DNA of 64,000 nucleotides. Source: Alphaproteobacteria bacterium CG1_02_46_17 (lineage in GTDB: Bacteria; Pseudomonadota; Alphaproteobacteria; Micavibrionales; Micavibrionaceae). The position numbers and the translations under genes are program-made. The notes below the pieces were generated by a model. The model saw only the letters and a list, made by a program, of their open reading frames with translations, was not told where the DNA came from and did not search any database. The stretch lies in NCBI GenBank assembly GCA_001871905.1, contig MNUG01000032.1:1-64000 (forward strand), in the 5' to 3' direction. Positions 9,578-19,353 of this stretch are shown here, one piece after another; position 1 is the first letter of the stretch, and every line of letters begins with the position of its first letter.

Positions 9578-10840
9578 TTAATCCTGACCCACGCGGGACA
9601 ACTCGACAACTTGTCCATTTCCTTTAACAACAGCGCGAGCGACAGAAGACTGCGTTGTCTTACGCTGTGGAAATTCTAAAACTTGTGCCTTTACCTGTTT
9701 CTTGGCCTCTTTTTTCGTAGAAACTTCCTTTTCCGCTTCGGCAAAGGAGCGTTCAAATTTGATGAACCACAAGAAATTGGCATTGGAACGATCCCGTACA
9801 TCGGTAAAGATTGGATCAACCATAATTTGGGACACGACAGATTCGGTATAATTCTGACCGAATGGCATACTACCCAAGGCCTTAATCAGATCAATCGCAA
9901 TAACGCGGGACGCCTCGATATTATCGGAAAAGCTGTAACCCTGATAATCCGCCAACATTTGCTGGATCAATAAACGATCTGCCTTACGGCACCGTTCGGA
10001 CAAGAACCACGATTCGAAGATGGTTCGTGCCGCAGTGCCATTCTGAATAGAGCGAAAATCTGTAATCGCCTCACGAGCAAAGGCGCGACCCAAATCAGCC
10101 GTTGGTGAATGTTCGATCCGTGCCCAGACATCCTTATGGCCAGCCAGTTGTAATTCCCAAGCCACACGAACCATGCTGACTGCCAGATCAGCCGTTTGAG
10201 CGCGATTAACCAGAACAGCAAAGTCAGGATGCAAGGCCAACGGGTGCAAACCAGCCCCATGGCGATGTTGGTACATACGACGCAGTTCACGAGCAGCCAG
10301 TAAAGTCTGGTCAACCAGATCCATATCCTCCCGTACAAGAATTAAGCGGGATTCGCGATCATAGGCCGCATCCATAACCTGATTGCTCAGGCGCAATTCG
10401 ATATTGTTAAGTTGAGCAAAACTCAGATACTGGGACGCCAGACGACTATCCTTAATCATGGAAAACAAAGACTCAAGCTTGTCCTCTGAGGACGCAACGG
10501 CCGGCGCACAGAGATTCTCTGCATCCAGACGAAACAAATCAATCTTTGCCGTTTCAGAGATTTCGAAATCTTTTGCAATTTTATCGTAAGCATTGGCTTT
10601 TTCGCGCAAGTCCGCAATATCACGTTCCAAGGCCTGCAGAACAGGGTCATCCAGCAGGAAATCATCCTCTTCGACTTCATCGAAATCTGTGTAAAATAGA
10701 GGCTGGTCACTGATCCATGTACAGCGAACTGGCTGAGAATTATTCAGCGTATAAGCAAAACGGCAAACCGCTTGTGGCCAGATTTGTAATTCCGTGTCTT
10801 GCGTTCCACCGGTATCTCCGGCACCTGTTGTATTATCCAT
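9578..10840 (-). CDS. Hypothetical protein, possibly DUF6782-like (putative metallopeptidase)
   Basis: A 420-residue cytoplasmic protein with an acidic N-terminal region (EEDDFLLDD), a heptad-type helix around residues 70-95, and a central helical domain containing RELRRMYQHRHGAGLHPLAL. It ends in a Lys/Val-rich tail. The central block resembles alphaproteobacterial proteins catalogued as DUF6782 putative metallopeptidases, but a clear HExxH zinc motif is not visible, so activity is doubtful. It is monocistronic by appearance, in the same direction as secB, which lies upstream of it. Confidence 0.5.
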   Translation of the reverse strand: MDNTTGAGDTGGTQDTELQIWPQAVCRFAYTLNNSQPVRCTWISDQPLFYTDFDEVEEDDFLLDDPVLQALERDIADLREKANAYDKIAKDFEISETAKIDLFRLDAENLCAPAVASSEDKLESLFSMIKDSRLASQYLSFAQLNNIELRLSNQVMDAAYDRESRLILVREDMDLVDQTLLAARELRRMYQHRHGAGLHPLALHPDFAVLVNRAQTADLAVSMVRVAWELQLAGHKDVWARIEHSPTADLGRAFAREAITDFRSIQNGTAARTIFESWFLSERCRKADRLLIQQMLADYQGYSFSDNIEASRVIAIDLIKALGSMPFGQNYTESVVSQIMVDPIFTDVRDRSNANFLWFIKFERSFAEAEKEVSTKKEAKKQVKAQVLEFPQRKTTQSSVARAVVKGNGQVVELSRVGQD

Positions 10841-10993
10841 TTTGATTAAGGCCCCAACCCCAATTTATAAACAGCCCAACACTGCTTTATGGTTCTATTC
10901 TACGGGTGGATAGTTAACGGAAGGTAACCAGAACAAGAAAAAAGTCTTTTTTTTCAATGTGTTAACAGAATCCTAATAGGCGTTTTCATAATA

Positions 10994-11017
10994 AAAGGGG
11001 GTTAAAAACAACCCCTT
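10994..11017 (-). terminator. Terminator hairpin downstream of secB
   Basis: Read on the minus strand, AAGGGGTT, a GTTTTT-type loop and AACCCCCTT form a stem followed by T-rich sequence. It lies about 40 bases past the secB stop. Confidence 0.6.
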
Positions 11018-11053
11018 GATTCTATTGGATTCCAGAATGACTCAGCGAAATGG

Positions 11054-11563
11054 TTACGCTTGTTTTGTCGCAGCTTCCGGATCTTTTTTGGCAAATCTCT
11101 CCAGATACATGGCGGCAAAATCAACTGGTCCGAGCAATAAAGGAGGATAACCACCATCCTGAATTAAGTCCGCCAGAACTTTACGGGCAAAAGGGAAGGC
11201 CAGTTTTGGCATTTCCACCAACAAAAGCGGGTGATGGTGTTCTTCCGCCACATTCGGCATGGATACAGCCACACCATATAGAATTTCAGCAATATAAATC
11301 GTCTGGTCACCACGAAAAGCACGCGCTGACAAACGGATTGAAACTTCATAAAGAGATTTGACCTGAGGGTCTTCCAGAGGTTTGGCGTCCAGAGTAATGT
11401 TGACATCCATCTTGGGCTGATCCTGACCACCTTTCAAAGACTGTGGCGCCCCCGGATTTTCAAACGACGCATCCTTGACATATTGGGCATGAACCATAAC
11501 CGGCAGATTGGAAGGGGTTACACTGTTCGGGTCAGCAACTATTGGGGGGATAGAATCATTCAT
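11054..11563 (-). CDS. secB: Protein-export chaperone SecB
   Basis: The 169-residue tetrameric chaperone keeps preproteins unfolded and passes them to SecA. The family core is plain: VHAQYVKDASFENP, the VSIRLSARAF strand, and LLVEMPKLAFPFARKVLADL followed by GGYPPLLLGPVDFAAMY. N- and C-terminal extensions are typical of Alphaproteobacteria. It is divergent from the Tim44-like gene, a neighbour pairing common in the class. A 209-base region between them should hold both promoters. Confidence 0.97.
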   Translation of the reverse strand: MNDSIPPIVADPNSVTPSNLPVMVHAQYVKDASFENPGAPQSLKGGQDQPKMDVNITLDAKPLEDPQVKSLYEVSIRLSARAFRGDQTIYIAEILYGVAVSMPNVAEEHHHPLLLVEMPKLAFPFARKVLADLIQDGGYPPLLLGPVDFAAMYLERFAKKDPEAATKQA

Positions 11564-11772
11564 CTCTTCAAACCTTGTCTATATATTATCTTCATACATC
11601 TCAATGTATCTCTACAATATGCCTCTGGTTAGCAGAGTTTTAGTTTTCAGACAATAAAGAAGCTCCCTATATATCAGTCTTTTCACTTCACAAAAGAACG
11701 TGTTTCTCTTGTAGATTGCTATAAATTGCCTATATTGGTTGTCAACGAGACTTCTAAACAAGGGATTTTTCT

Positions 11773-12525
11773 GTGCCCGCCGATCTTCTTATATATATGG
11801 TGATAGCTGCCATCCTGATTTTCTGGTTGCGAAACACGTTGGGAACCCGCCACGGAGATGAGCGGGACCGTTCGGATATTGAGGATAAACTCAAAGATAA
11901 AATGTCCCAGAACCCGCAAGAGAAACCACCGGGTCGACTCATTGATATTATGGATGACCGACAAGGTGAGCATACCGATGAATTCCCCTTACCTGAAAAG
12001 CAGGAAAGTATGAGGGGTGTAAAAGTCATCTCGGTAGATGTCGCAGAAGATCTGACCAAGTTGATGCACGATATGCCAGGTTTTGACCCCCACCATTTCA
12101 TAACAGGGTCAAAAGATGCGTTTGCCATGATTGTCGAGGCGTTTGCCAGAGGCGATTTACAGACACTTAAAGACCTGTTGTCTCCCGGAGTATTTAGAGC
12201 ATTCGAACATGAAATTAATAACCGGCAGGATCGGGGTGAGACGGTGCAAACCGATATCCATCAAGTCAAAACCGCAGAAATCCTCTCTATTATGCGTGTT
12301 GACCGGATGGTTTTTATAAAAATCAGATTTATCGCCGAAGAAACATGTGTGATTAAAAATCGGGATGGATCTGTCATTTCGGGCAATCCAGATAAGATTA
12401 CCGTTATGAATGATGTCTGGACATTTGGTCGGGAAATCAAATCAAAAAACCCGACATGGCATTTGTTCGAAACAACAGACGATGAGGTGGAAGACCACAA
12501 AACCCCTATTCCAGACGCCTCTTAG
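11773..12525 (+). CDS. Tim44-like (TimA) inner-membrane protein
   Basis: The 250-residue product begins with one membrane segment (residues 4-19), then a polar charged linker and a C-terminal Tim44/calcium-channel-like (NTF2-fold) domain: FITGSKDAFAMIVEAFARGD, LLSPGVFRAFEHEI, and the closing VMNDVWTFGREIKSKNPTW. Bacterial Tim44-domain proteins are relatives of the mitochondrial import motor subunit; their bacterial role is not settled. The start is GTG. Position next to secB matches the usual alphaproteobacterial arrangement, although the mltA and smr genes that often follow are missing; an smr gene lies at 49.9 kb. Confidence 0.85.
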   Translation: MPADLLIYMVIAAILIFWLRNTLGTRHGDERDRSDIEDKLKDKMSQNPQEKPPGRLIDIMDDRQGEHTDEFPLPEKQESMRGVKVISVDVAEDLTKLMHDMPGFDPHHFITGSKDAFAMIVEAFARGDLQTLKDLLSPGVFRAFEHEINNRQDRGETVQTDIHQVKTAEILSIMRVDRMVFIKIRFIAEETCVIKNRDGSVISGNPDKITVMNDVWTFGREIKSKNPTWHLFETTDDEVEDHKTPIPDAS

Positions 12526-12652
12526 GACAAATCCTTTTAATCCCCGTTATTTACCCACATTCTAAGGATATTTTAATATCTTTCCCTTAAACATGTTTAG
12601 TGGCAGAATATGTAAGGATATTGCCTGATAACCCGCGAATCGAGTTGCTGAA

Positions 12653-13300
12653 ATGAGTGATATAGAAATTACAGAAACGTCCACAGTTGCTATCACAGGC
12701 GACACCACCGAGAGTTTCAAACTAAAACGTGGTGAGCAGGTTAATCTGACCCGTCTTGACCCCACGCTTCGACGCCTGATGATCGGTGTCGGCTGGGATG
12801 TCATCGGATTTGAAAAAGAAGCTCCGGACTTGGATTTAAGTATATTCTTGTTGGATAAGAACCACCAAACCCGCATGGATGAGGATTTTGTATTCTATAA
12901 CAACCTCAAAAGTCTGGAGGGTGCTGTAGAACACATGGGAGACAATCGCACCGGTGCCGGAGATGGAGATGACGAGAATGTCCTCGTTGACCTGATGTCC
13001 TTGCCTTTTGAGCTAACTCGCGTTGCTTTTGTGATTTCCATCTATGAAGCCGAAATGCGGAACCAGACATTTCAAAGCGTTCGCAACTGCTTTTTACGCA
13101 TTATGAATGATGAGAATGGTATTGAGCTAATGCGTTTTAATCTGGATCAAGAATTCAAAGAACTAGACAATGCAACTGCCGTTATTGTGGGCTTTTTGGA
13201 ACGCAACGGTCCAAACTGGTTCTTTGAAGGAACGGGCAGAATGACCACTGGCGGATTAAAAGATATCGCCACCCAATATGGGATTGTTGTGGCCTACTAG
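12653..13300 (+). CDS. TerD-family stress protein
   Basis: The 215-residue product has the TerD fold. A KLKRGEQVNLTRLDPTLRRL start is followed by VGWDV, the acidic DLDLSIFLLDKN strand, FYNNLKSLEGAVEHMGDNRTG and GDGDDENVLVDL, whose Asp cluster forms the family's calcium site. It ends with GGLKDIATQYGIVV. TerD proteins bind calcium and are linked to tellurite, phage and general stress tolerance. No terC, terB or terZ gene is adjacent, so this is a stand-alone copy. A second, more divergent TerD-like gene lies 9.6 kb away. Confidence 0.88.
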   Translation: MSDIEITETSTVAITGDTTESFKLKRGEQVNLTRLDPTLRRLMIGVGWDVIGFEKEAPDLDLSIFLLDKNHQTRMDEDFVFYNNLKSLEGAVEHMGDNRTGAGDGDDENVLVDLMSLPFELTRVAFVISIYEAEMRNQTFQSVRNCFLRIMNDENGIELMRFNLDQEFKELDNATAVIVGFLERNGPNWFFEGTGRMTTGGLKDIATQYGIVVAY

Positions 13301-13335
13301 GGATTCTAGAGCGCCAGACACTAAGACCATAGGCC

Positions 13336-13839
13336 CTAGAACCCTTGGCCTTTCATATTCAAAATCTGTTCTGGGCGGATTTTGGGAGATTTTCCACCAC
13401 CGCCGCCACGAGTACCAGAGAAGCGCTCTTTCTCGTTCACTTCACGTTCCAATAGCGCATCAATATCCGGAATACGACCCTGTTCAATTTCTGTCACACA
13501 GGCGCGGAAGAAATTACAACTTTTCTCTTCCCAATTATAAACCTTGTTGGCCCAGTTTTCACGCCTCACCCAAAAATCACAGATATCCCACTGGTCCTTT
13601 ACGTGCGGCTTGGCCTTCATCCAGAGAATCTGCTCGACACTTGGCTTACCTTCGGGCGGAATGTCGTAGAGAATCTGTAATTCGACCTCAATCTCTTCAC
13701 CATCGGGATTCATGCGAACTTCAGCACTACAGCTCTTTCCGTCTTCCGGATCATAAACCGACCATGGAAAAGTCTCGTAGGGTGACAGCACATAGCTGAC
13801 CCCGAGTTTCTCTATAAGCTCGCTCAAAGGAAGTTTCAT
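13336..13839 (-). CDS. Hypothetical cytoplasmic protein
   Basis: A 167-residue acidic protein without signal peptide or membrane helix. The middle is Trp-rich (QILWMKAKPHVKDQWDICDF, then FWVRRENWANKVYNW) and a Gly-rich linker lies near the C-terminus. It is encoded 18 bases upstream of xseA on the same strand and probably cotranscribed. No family is recognised. It converges on the TerD gene with a 35-base gap that contains an imperfect inverted repeat (GGGATTCTAG...CTAGAACCC). Confidence 0.55.
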   Translation of the reverse strand: MKLPLSELIEKLGVSYVLSPYETFPWSVYDPEDGKSCSAEVRMNPDGEEIEVELQILYDIPPEGKPSVEQILWMKAKPHVKDQWDICDFWVRRENWANKVYNWEEKSCNFFRACVTEIEQGRIPDIDALLEREVNEKERFSGTRGGGGGKSPKIRPEQILNMKGQGF

Positions 13840-13857
13840 GGGTTTTTCTTAAAAGAT

Positions 13858-15249
13858 TTATTGGATTTCTTCAAGAAGTGTTTTGAGAGACCCGTCTCGC
13901 AGCTCGATTTTCAGACTGTTTTGAACCGCCACATCTTTGACCGATGTCACGAGATGACCATTCTGATCCCGCACCAGCGCGAATCCACGATTAAGAACAG
14001 ATTTGAAAGATAAAAGCTCCAACATCTTGGAAAATTGATCCATTTTACGGACTCTATCCTGCAATACAGCATCCTTCGCCCGACCCAGATTTGCGCAGAG
14101 ATGCTCCAGATTTTTCTGCGCCAATGCCAAAATCTGCCCCGGATGAAGGAGGCGCGCAGAAAGTCGGAGATATCTTTGTTCAAAGCGCCCGATGTGACTT
14201 TCCAACCCATATGCCAGCTGATCGGATAAGTGATCCAACATTTGCGTCCGCACATCCAGTACGCGGGTCGGGTCACCCAGCCGTGCTGATAAATGCGCTA
14301 AATTTTGGGAATTTTGCTGGATTAGCCGCTGAAGGCTTGATCTTAGCCTATTTTGCGCTTCTATCGTAAAATCCAGAAGTTTGGATCGTTCTGGAACCGC
14401 CAATTCCGCTGCAGCCGTCGGGGTAGGTGCCCGTAAGTCCGAGGCAAAATCAATCAACGTGGTATCGGTTTCATGCCCAATGGCAGAAATAAGAGGGATT
14501 GTGCAGTTGGCTGCGGCACGTACAACGGCCTCGTCATTAAAGGGCATCAGGTCCTCGAGGCTTCCGCCACCCCGCGCCACAATAATCAGGTCAGGCCTTT
14601 GAATGCGTGAGCTTTCAGATAATTGAGAGAACCCGTTTATCGCGGCCACAATTTCCTCAGCAGCCCCTTCTCCTTGTACACGTACAGGCCAGACCACGAC
14701 AGAAACCGGAAATCTGTCTTCAAGACGATGCAAAATATCACGGATCACCGCACCTGTCGGAGACGTAACCACCCCGATGACTTGGGGTAAAAATGGAAGC
14801 TTCTTTTTTCTTCCCTCATCAAATAGACCTTCAGACGCCAGACGCTTTTTTCGCTCTTCCAGCATTTTGAGCAAAGCCCCCTCACCGGCAAGCTCCATAC
14901 TCTCAACCACCATCTGGTAATTGGATCGCGCAGGATAGGAAGTAATTTTGCCAGTACAAACAACATCCAGCCCCTCCTCAGGTTTGAGCGCTAGACGAGC
15001 AACATTCCCCCGCCAACATACAATATTGAGAACAGAATCTGCATCCTTGAGGTCGGAATAAAGATGTCCGGAGCTATGAATCTTGACCCGCGATAACTCC
15101 CCACGCACCCTCACTCGCCCATATGTGTCCTCCAGAGTCCTTTTCAAGGAATAGGCCAGCTCGGAAACGCTCAATTCGGGGACATTGCTGCCGGATTGGG
15201 AAGGGGGCTGCAAGGGCTCATTATCTGGCGATGAAAGAAAGTCAGTCAT
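13858..15249 (-). CDS. xseA: Exodeoxyribonuclease VII large subunit
   Basis: The large, catalytic subunit of ExoVII degrades single-stranded DNA to oligonucleotides together with XseB. The N-terminal OB-fold (RVRGELSRVKIHSSGHLY) is followed by the catalytic region with the conserved IIVARGGGSLEDLMPFND motif and the ISAIGHETDTTLIDFASDLR block, then the long coiled coil. About 463 residues. The in-frame region upstream to 15360 has no family match, and its ATG codons lack ribosome sites; ATG 15249 or 15264 is the likely start. It is divergent from putA with under 50 bases between starts, so their promoters must overlap. Confidence 0.95.
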   Translation of the reverse strand: MTDFLSSPDNEPLQPPSQSGSNVPELSVSELAYSLKRTLEDTYGRVRVRGELSRVKIHSSGHLYSDLKDADSVLNIVCWRGNVARLALKPEEGLDVVCTGKITSYPARSNYQMVVESMELAGEGALLKMLEERKKRLASEGLFDEGRKKKLPFLPQVIGVVTSPTGAVIRDILHRLEDRFPVSVVVWPVRVQGEGAAEEIVAAINGFSQLSESSRIQRPDLIIVARGGGSLEDLMPFNDEAVVRAAANCTIPLISAIGHETDTTLIDFASDLRAPTPTAAAELAVPERSKLLDFTIEAQNRLRSSLQRLIQQNSQNLAHLSARLGDPTRVLDVRTQMLDHLSDQLAYGLESHIGRFEQRYLRLSARLLHPGQILALAQKNLEHLCANLGRAKDAVLQDRVRKMDQFSKMLELLSFKSVLNRGFALVRDQNGHLVTSVKDVAVQNSLKIELRDGSLKTLLEEIQ

Positions 15250-15295
15250 AAAAGCTTTATGCATCCTTTTTAAAAAAAATGCTATACTCGCTCGC

Positions 15296-18277
15296 ATGAC
15301 GAACAAACCTATCATCAACACCGTTCCTCTTACTCCCTGTGGTGCAATCCCACTCACCACAACGCTTGAGAATTTGCTGCAGCAAATTGACTGGGATTTA
15401 AGCCGCGCACAAAGAATTAATGCTTCTGCCCATAAAATGATTGTAAAGATCAGAGCTAAAAGTGGCTCAAACTCAGAGATTGAAACTTTTTTACAAAATT
15501 ATTCCTTAACTTCCCCACAAGGCCGCGCCCTTATGACTTTGGCCGAATCTTTGCTGCGGATTCCAGATTCAGCCACGGCTGACATGCTTATTGCCGAAAA
15601 AATAAGTTTATCCGAATGGGACGGAACGGGCGGGAATAATTTCTTTATGAAATCTGCCGGAATAGGGTTGGGGCTCGTCAAATCTACACTAGGCATGGGG
15701 TCTGTTATCAGTTCTCTGGGAAAACCGGTAATCCGCAAAGCCATGCAGGAAACAGTCCGTCATTTGGGTGGCCAGTTTGTTCTAGGACAAACAATTGAAG
15801 AGGCCATGAAACGTGCCAAAACCATGGCCGAAAAGGACGGGTTGCGGTCATCTTTTGATATCCTTGGTGAAGGTGCACGAACCGCCGAAGATGCAGATCG
15901 CTATTTTGCATCATACAAGGCAGCCCTAGAGAAAATTGGCAATGCAGCAGACCTGAAAAAACCGCTAGAATCTCGCCATGGTATGTCGGTTAAACTCTCG
16001 GCACTTCACCCCCGATATACTTGGACCCATGCTGATATCTGTGTTCCAGTCTTACGGGATCGTTTGTTGGAACTAGCGCGCCTTGCTGCACAAAAAGGTG
16101 TTCCCTTGACCGTTGATGCCGAAGAATGTGAGCGTCTTGAGCTTTCTTTGGAAATTATCAGACAAACACTGGAAAAACTCGATTGTCCTGACTGGCGCGG
16201 CTTTGGTCTAGCCGTTCAAGCCTATAACCGCCAATGTCTTGAGGTCATTGATGCTGTGGCTGGTTTCGCCAGAAAATACGGCGTAACCTTGCAAATCCGG
16301 CTGGTCAAAGGTGCGTATTGGGATGGGGAAATTAAACGCGCACAAATTAGCGGGTGGCCGGATTATCCGGTTTTTCAGCGCAAAAGTCAGACCGACCTGT
16401 CCTACCTTGTTGCTGCACAAAAATTGTTGTCCTATCGCGGGACTATATACCCGATGTTCGCCACCCATAACGCCTATACCGCCGCTGCCATTCTTGATTT
16501 TGCGGGAGATGACCGTTCCGGCTTCGAGTTCCAGCGCCTACATGGCATGGGGGCAGCATTAGGCCATATCCTGAGACAAGACGAGAATATTCCCGTGACG
16601 GTTTACGCGCCCGTCGGCCCCTATGAAGACCTATTGCCTTATCTTGTGCGCCGGATGCTTGAGAACGGTGCAAATGCGTCCTTTGTTGCCAAATTGCGTG
16701 ATGAAAAGACATCTGTTGATGATCTTGTGAGTGATCCGGTTGAACGGGTAAAAACGGAGACAAATCCCGAACCTCTCCCCAAGCCGCTTGAGATATACAG
16801 TGATCGCAAAAATTCCCGAGGAATTGAACTGTCTTCCCAGATTATCCGCGATGAATTTTTTGCAAAAATTCCTGAAAAAGGACAATTTGACCTTCCCCTC
16901 ACGACCCCACACCATCAAGCATTCAACCGGGCCCAGATAGCCTTTAGCTCATGGAATAAAGTTCCAGCGGATAGTCGCGCCGGTTATCTGGAAAAAATGG
17001 CGAATTTGCTGGAAGATCATACGCCAGAGTTAATGGCGCTATTGCAAGACGAAGGCAAAAAGACCCTATTTGATGCAATTGCAGAAATCCGCGAAGCTGT
17101 CGATTTTTGCAGATATTATGCCCAGCAGGGACGCAAGGAATTTGGAAGTGCGGGCACTGAACTATGCGGCCCAACCGGTGAGGCAAACCATCTAAAATTT
17201 AGTGGTCGCGGAGTTTTTGTTTGCATTTCGCCATGGAATTTCCCCTTAGCCATTTTTCTGGGACAGGTGAGTGCTGCCCTGATGGCGGGCAACACCGTTT
17301 TGGCAAAACCCGCCGAACAAACACCGCAAATTGCTGCTTTTGCCGTCCATTTGCTGCATCAATCAGGCATCCCGCAAGACTGTGTAATTTTCATGAATGG
17401 GGATGGCACATTGGGCGCTGAACTGGTGCGACACCCAGATGCGGCAGGTGTGGCCTTTACAGGTTCAACCGATGTCGCACATCATATTCAAAGATCACTA
17501 AGTGCCAAAAACGGGCCAATCGTCCCCCTGATTGCTGAAACAGGTGGTCAAAATGCCATGATTGTTGATTCAACCGCCCTGCCTGAACAAGTCGTCGATG
17601 ATGTTATTTTATCGGCCTTTGGGTCGGCAGGGCAACGATGCTCGGCTCTACGGATTTTATATTTACAAAACGACGTGGCAGACCGGATCATCAATCTGTT
17701 GCAGGGCGCTATGAGCCAGTTGCAAATTGGAACATCCCGAGCTCCCATGACAGATATCAGCGAAGTCATAGATAAAGAAGCGCAGCAAAACCTGCAAAAC
17801 CACATCAAGTACCTGCAAAGCTTTGCCAAAAAGATTGCCGAATGCCCTGTCCCGCAAGACCTGTACGGCACCTATTTTGCGCCATGTGCCTATGAGATAG
17901 ACCGCTTAAATCGTTTGAAAGGCGAAGTTTTCGGCCCCGTATTGCATATTATCCGGTTTGATGCCGCAAAGCTGGATCAAGTGATTGATGAGATCAACGC
18001 AACCGGATTTGGCCTGACATTTGGTCTGCAATCCCGTTTGGAAGGCCGATTTGCAGAACTTTCTTCAAAAATCCACGCCGGAAACATATATATCAACCGC
18101 TCCATGATCGGGGCAGTGGTCGGAGTACAACCGTTTGGAGGACAAGGCCTGTCCGGAACCGGCCCCAAGGCAGGTGGCCCCCATTATCTTCACCGTTTTG
18201 CCACCGAGCAAAGTATTTCCAACAACATCATGGCATCGGGCGGCAATATTGATCTGATCTCAAGAAATCTCGACTAA
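15296..18277 (+). CDS. putA: Bifunctional proline dehydrogenase / pyrroline-5-carboxylate dehydrogenase
   Basis: The 993-residue two-domain enzyme oxidises proline to glutamate with FAD and then NAD+. The N-terminal half is a PRODH barrel (SVKLSALHPRYTW, LVKGAYWDGEIKRAQ). The C-terminal half is an aldehyde dehydrogenase with Glu748 (IAETGGQNAMIV) and nucleophile Cys782 (GSAGQRCSALR). It lacks the ribbon-helix-helix DNA-binding domain of E. coli PutA and the extra C-terminal domain of long forms, so it is a type A short PutA that should not autorepress. An upstream in-frame extension to 15185 overlaps xseA and is not credible. Confidence 0.97.
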   Translation: MTNKPIINTVPLTPCGAIPLTTTLENLLQQIDWDLSRAQRINASAHKMIVKIRAKSGSNSEIETFLQNYSLTSPQGRALMTLAESLLRIPDSATADMLIAEKISLSEWDGTGGNNFFMKSAGIGLGLVKSTLGMGSVISSLGKPVIRKAMQETVRHLGGQFVLGQTIEEAMKRAKTMAEKDGLRSSFDILGEGARTAEDADRYFASYKAALEKIGNAADLKKPLESRHGMSVKLSALHPRYTWTHADICVPVLRDRLLELARLAAQKGVPLTVDAEECERLELSLEIIRQTLEKLDCPDWRGFGLAVQAYNRQCLEVIDAVAGFARKYGVTLQIRLVKGAYWDGEIKRAQISGWPDYPVFQRKSQTDLSYLVAAQKLLSYRGTIYPMFATHNAYTAAAILDFAGDDRSGFEFQRLHGMGAALGHILRQDENIPVTVYAPVGPYEDLLPYLVRRMLENGANASFVAKLRDEKTSVDDLVSDPVERVKTETNPEPLPKPLEIYSDRKNSRGIELSSQIIRDEFFAKIPEKGQFDLPLTTPHHQAFNRAQIAFSSWNKVPADSRAGYLEKMANLLEDHTPELMALLQDEGKKTLFDAIAEIREAVDFCRYYAQQGRKEFGSAGTELCGPTGEANHLKFSGRGVFVCISPWNFPLAIFLGQVSAALMAGNTVLAKPAEQTPQIAAFAVHLLHQSGIPQDCVIFMNGDGTLGAELVRHPDAAGVAFTGSTDVAHHIQRSLSAKNGPIVPLIAETGGQNAMIVDSTALPEQVVDDVILSAFGSAGQRCSALRILYLQNDVADRIINLLQGAMSQLQIGTSRAPMTDISEVIDKEAQQNLQNHIKYLQSFAKKIAECPVPQDLYGTYFAPCAYEIDRLNRLKGEVFGPVLHIIRFDAAKLDQVIDEINATGFGLTFGLQSRLEGRFAELSSKIHAGNIYINRSMIGAVVGVQPFGGQGLSGTGPKAGGPHYLHRFATEQSISNNIMASGGNIDLISRNLD

Positions 18278-18286
18278 AGCAACAAG

Positions 18287-19279
18287 ATGAACTCCTTAAA
18301 ACTGCGTCTGTCCTATATTTTAATCCCCATTCTTGGCCTAATCTGCCTATTTTTTCCAATAGGGGCGGCATTAGCCCTGATTCTCGGAATTTTTTCCGCG
18401 ACTATAATCGGCAATCCCTACGCAGCCCAGTCAAAAATCTGGACACCGCGCCTCCTCTCGCTCAGCATCATTGGTCTGGGGGCTGGCATGAATCTGCTCA
18501 CCGTTGCACATACTGGGGTCGCCGGCATCGGATATACCGCCATCAGCATTACCCTGACCATTCTGGTTGGTGTAGGTCTGGGAATATGGTTCAAAATTGA
18601 CCGGGAGTCCTCGCTGCTCATTACCATCGGAACAGCGATTTGCGGCGGAAGCGCCATTGCAGCCCTCGCACCGGTTATCCATGCCAAACACCATAATATC
18701 TCGGTAGCCTTGGGGGTTGTTTTTATGCTCAACGCCCTTGCCCTGATTATTTTCCCAGTAATTGGCCATTACCTTAACCTCTCGCAACTGCAATTCGGAT
18801 TGTGGAGCGCTCTGGCCATCCACGACACCAGTTCGGTTGTCGGGGCAGGGCTGAAATACGGGGCAGAAGCCTTACAGACAGGAACCACCATCAAACTCGC
18901 TCGCGCCCTATGGATCGTTCCATTGGTCTTTATAATTCAGGCTGCTTTGCACCAGATCGATAAACGCAACGCCTCGAGTACAGAAGATAAAAACAGCACG
19001 CCGGAACCCAAGAGGAAATATCCGTGGTTTATTTTGGGATTTCTGGTTATGGCCGCAATCTTTACCTACATGCCTGAATGGAGCCAGACAGGGGACATAA
19101 TTGAAACAGGTGCGAGAAAATTATTGGTTCTAACCCTGTTTTTAATTGGATCAAACCTGACTTTATCCAATATCAAGGCCGTTGGAATGAAACCTCTCAT
19201 TCTAGGGGTTTTATTATGGATTTGCGCATCAAGTGTGAGTCTGCTCGCCGTTTACGAAGGCTGGATTTCTGTCTCATAA
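18287..19279 (+). CDS. YeiH/UPF0324-family membrane transporter
   Basis: The 330-residue protein has about ten transmembrane helices. Family signatures are present: ICGGSAIAALAPVI in the middle and the IHDTSSVVGAGLKYG block, which is diagnostic for YeiH/UPF0324 proteins, annotated as putative sulfate exporters. A hydrophilic loop at about residues 224-245 separates the last helices. It begins ten bases after putA and may be cotranscribed. The substrate is not known from sequence; sulfate export in related proteins is only partly supported. Confidence 0.88.
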   Translation: MNSLKLRLSYILIPILGLICLFFPIGAALALILGIFSATIIGNPYAAQSKIWTPRLLSLSIIGLGAGMNLLTVAHTGVAGIGYTAISITLTILVGVGLGIWFKIDRESSLLITIGTAICGGSAIAALAPVIHAKHHNISVALGVVFMLNALALIIFPVIGHYLNLSQLQFGLWSALAIHDTSSVVGAGLKYGAEALQTGTTIKLARALWIVPLVFIIQAALHQIDKRNASSTEDKNSTPEPKRKYPWFILGFLVMAAIFTYMPEWSQTGDIIETGARKLLVLTLFLIGSNLTLSNIKAVGMKPLILGVLLWICASSVSLLAVYEGWISVS

Positions 19280-19353
19280 AGAGAAATGTTTTGACCTTGC
19301 CTTAAAGAAACTTATACTCAGCCTCACTCAGGAAACAACTTGGATCTTTTATC

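Noticed and set aside
15185-15295. N-terminal extension of PutA
   Set aside because: It overlaps the xseA start on the other strand, has no PutA similarity and no ribosome site; ATG 15296 is the first supported start.
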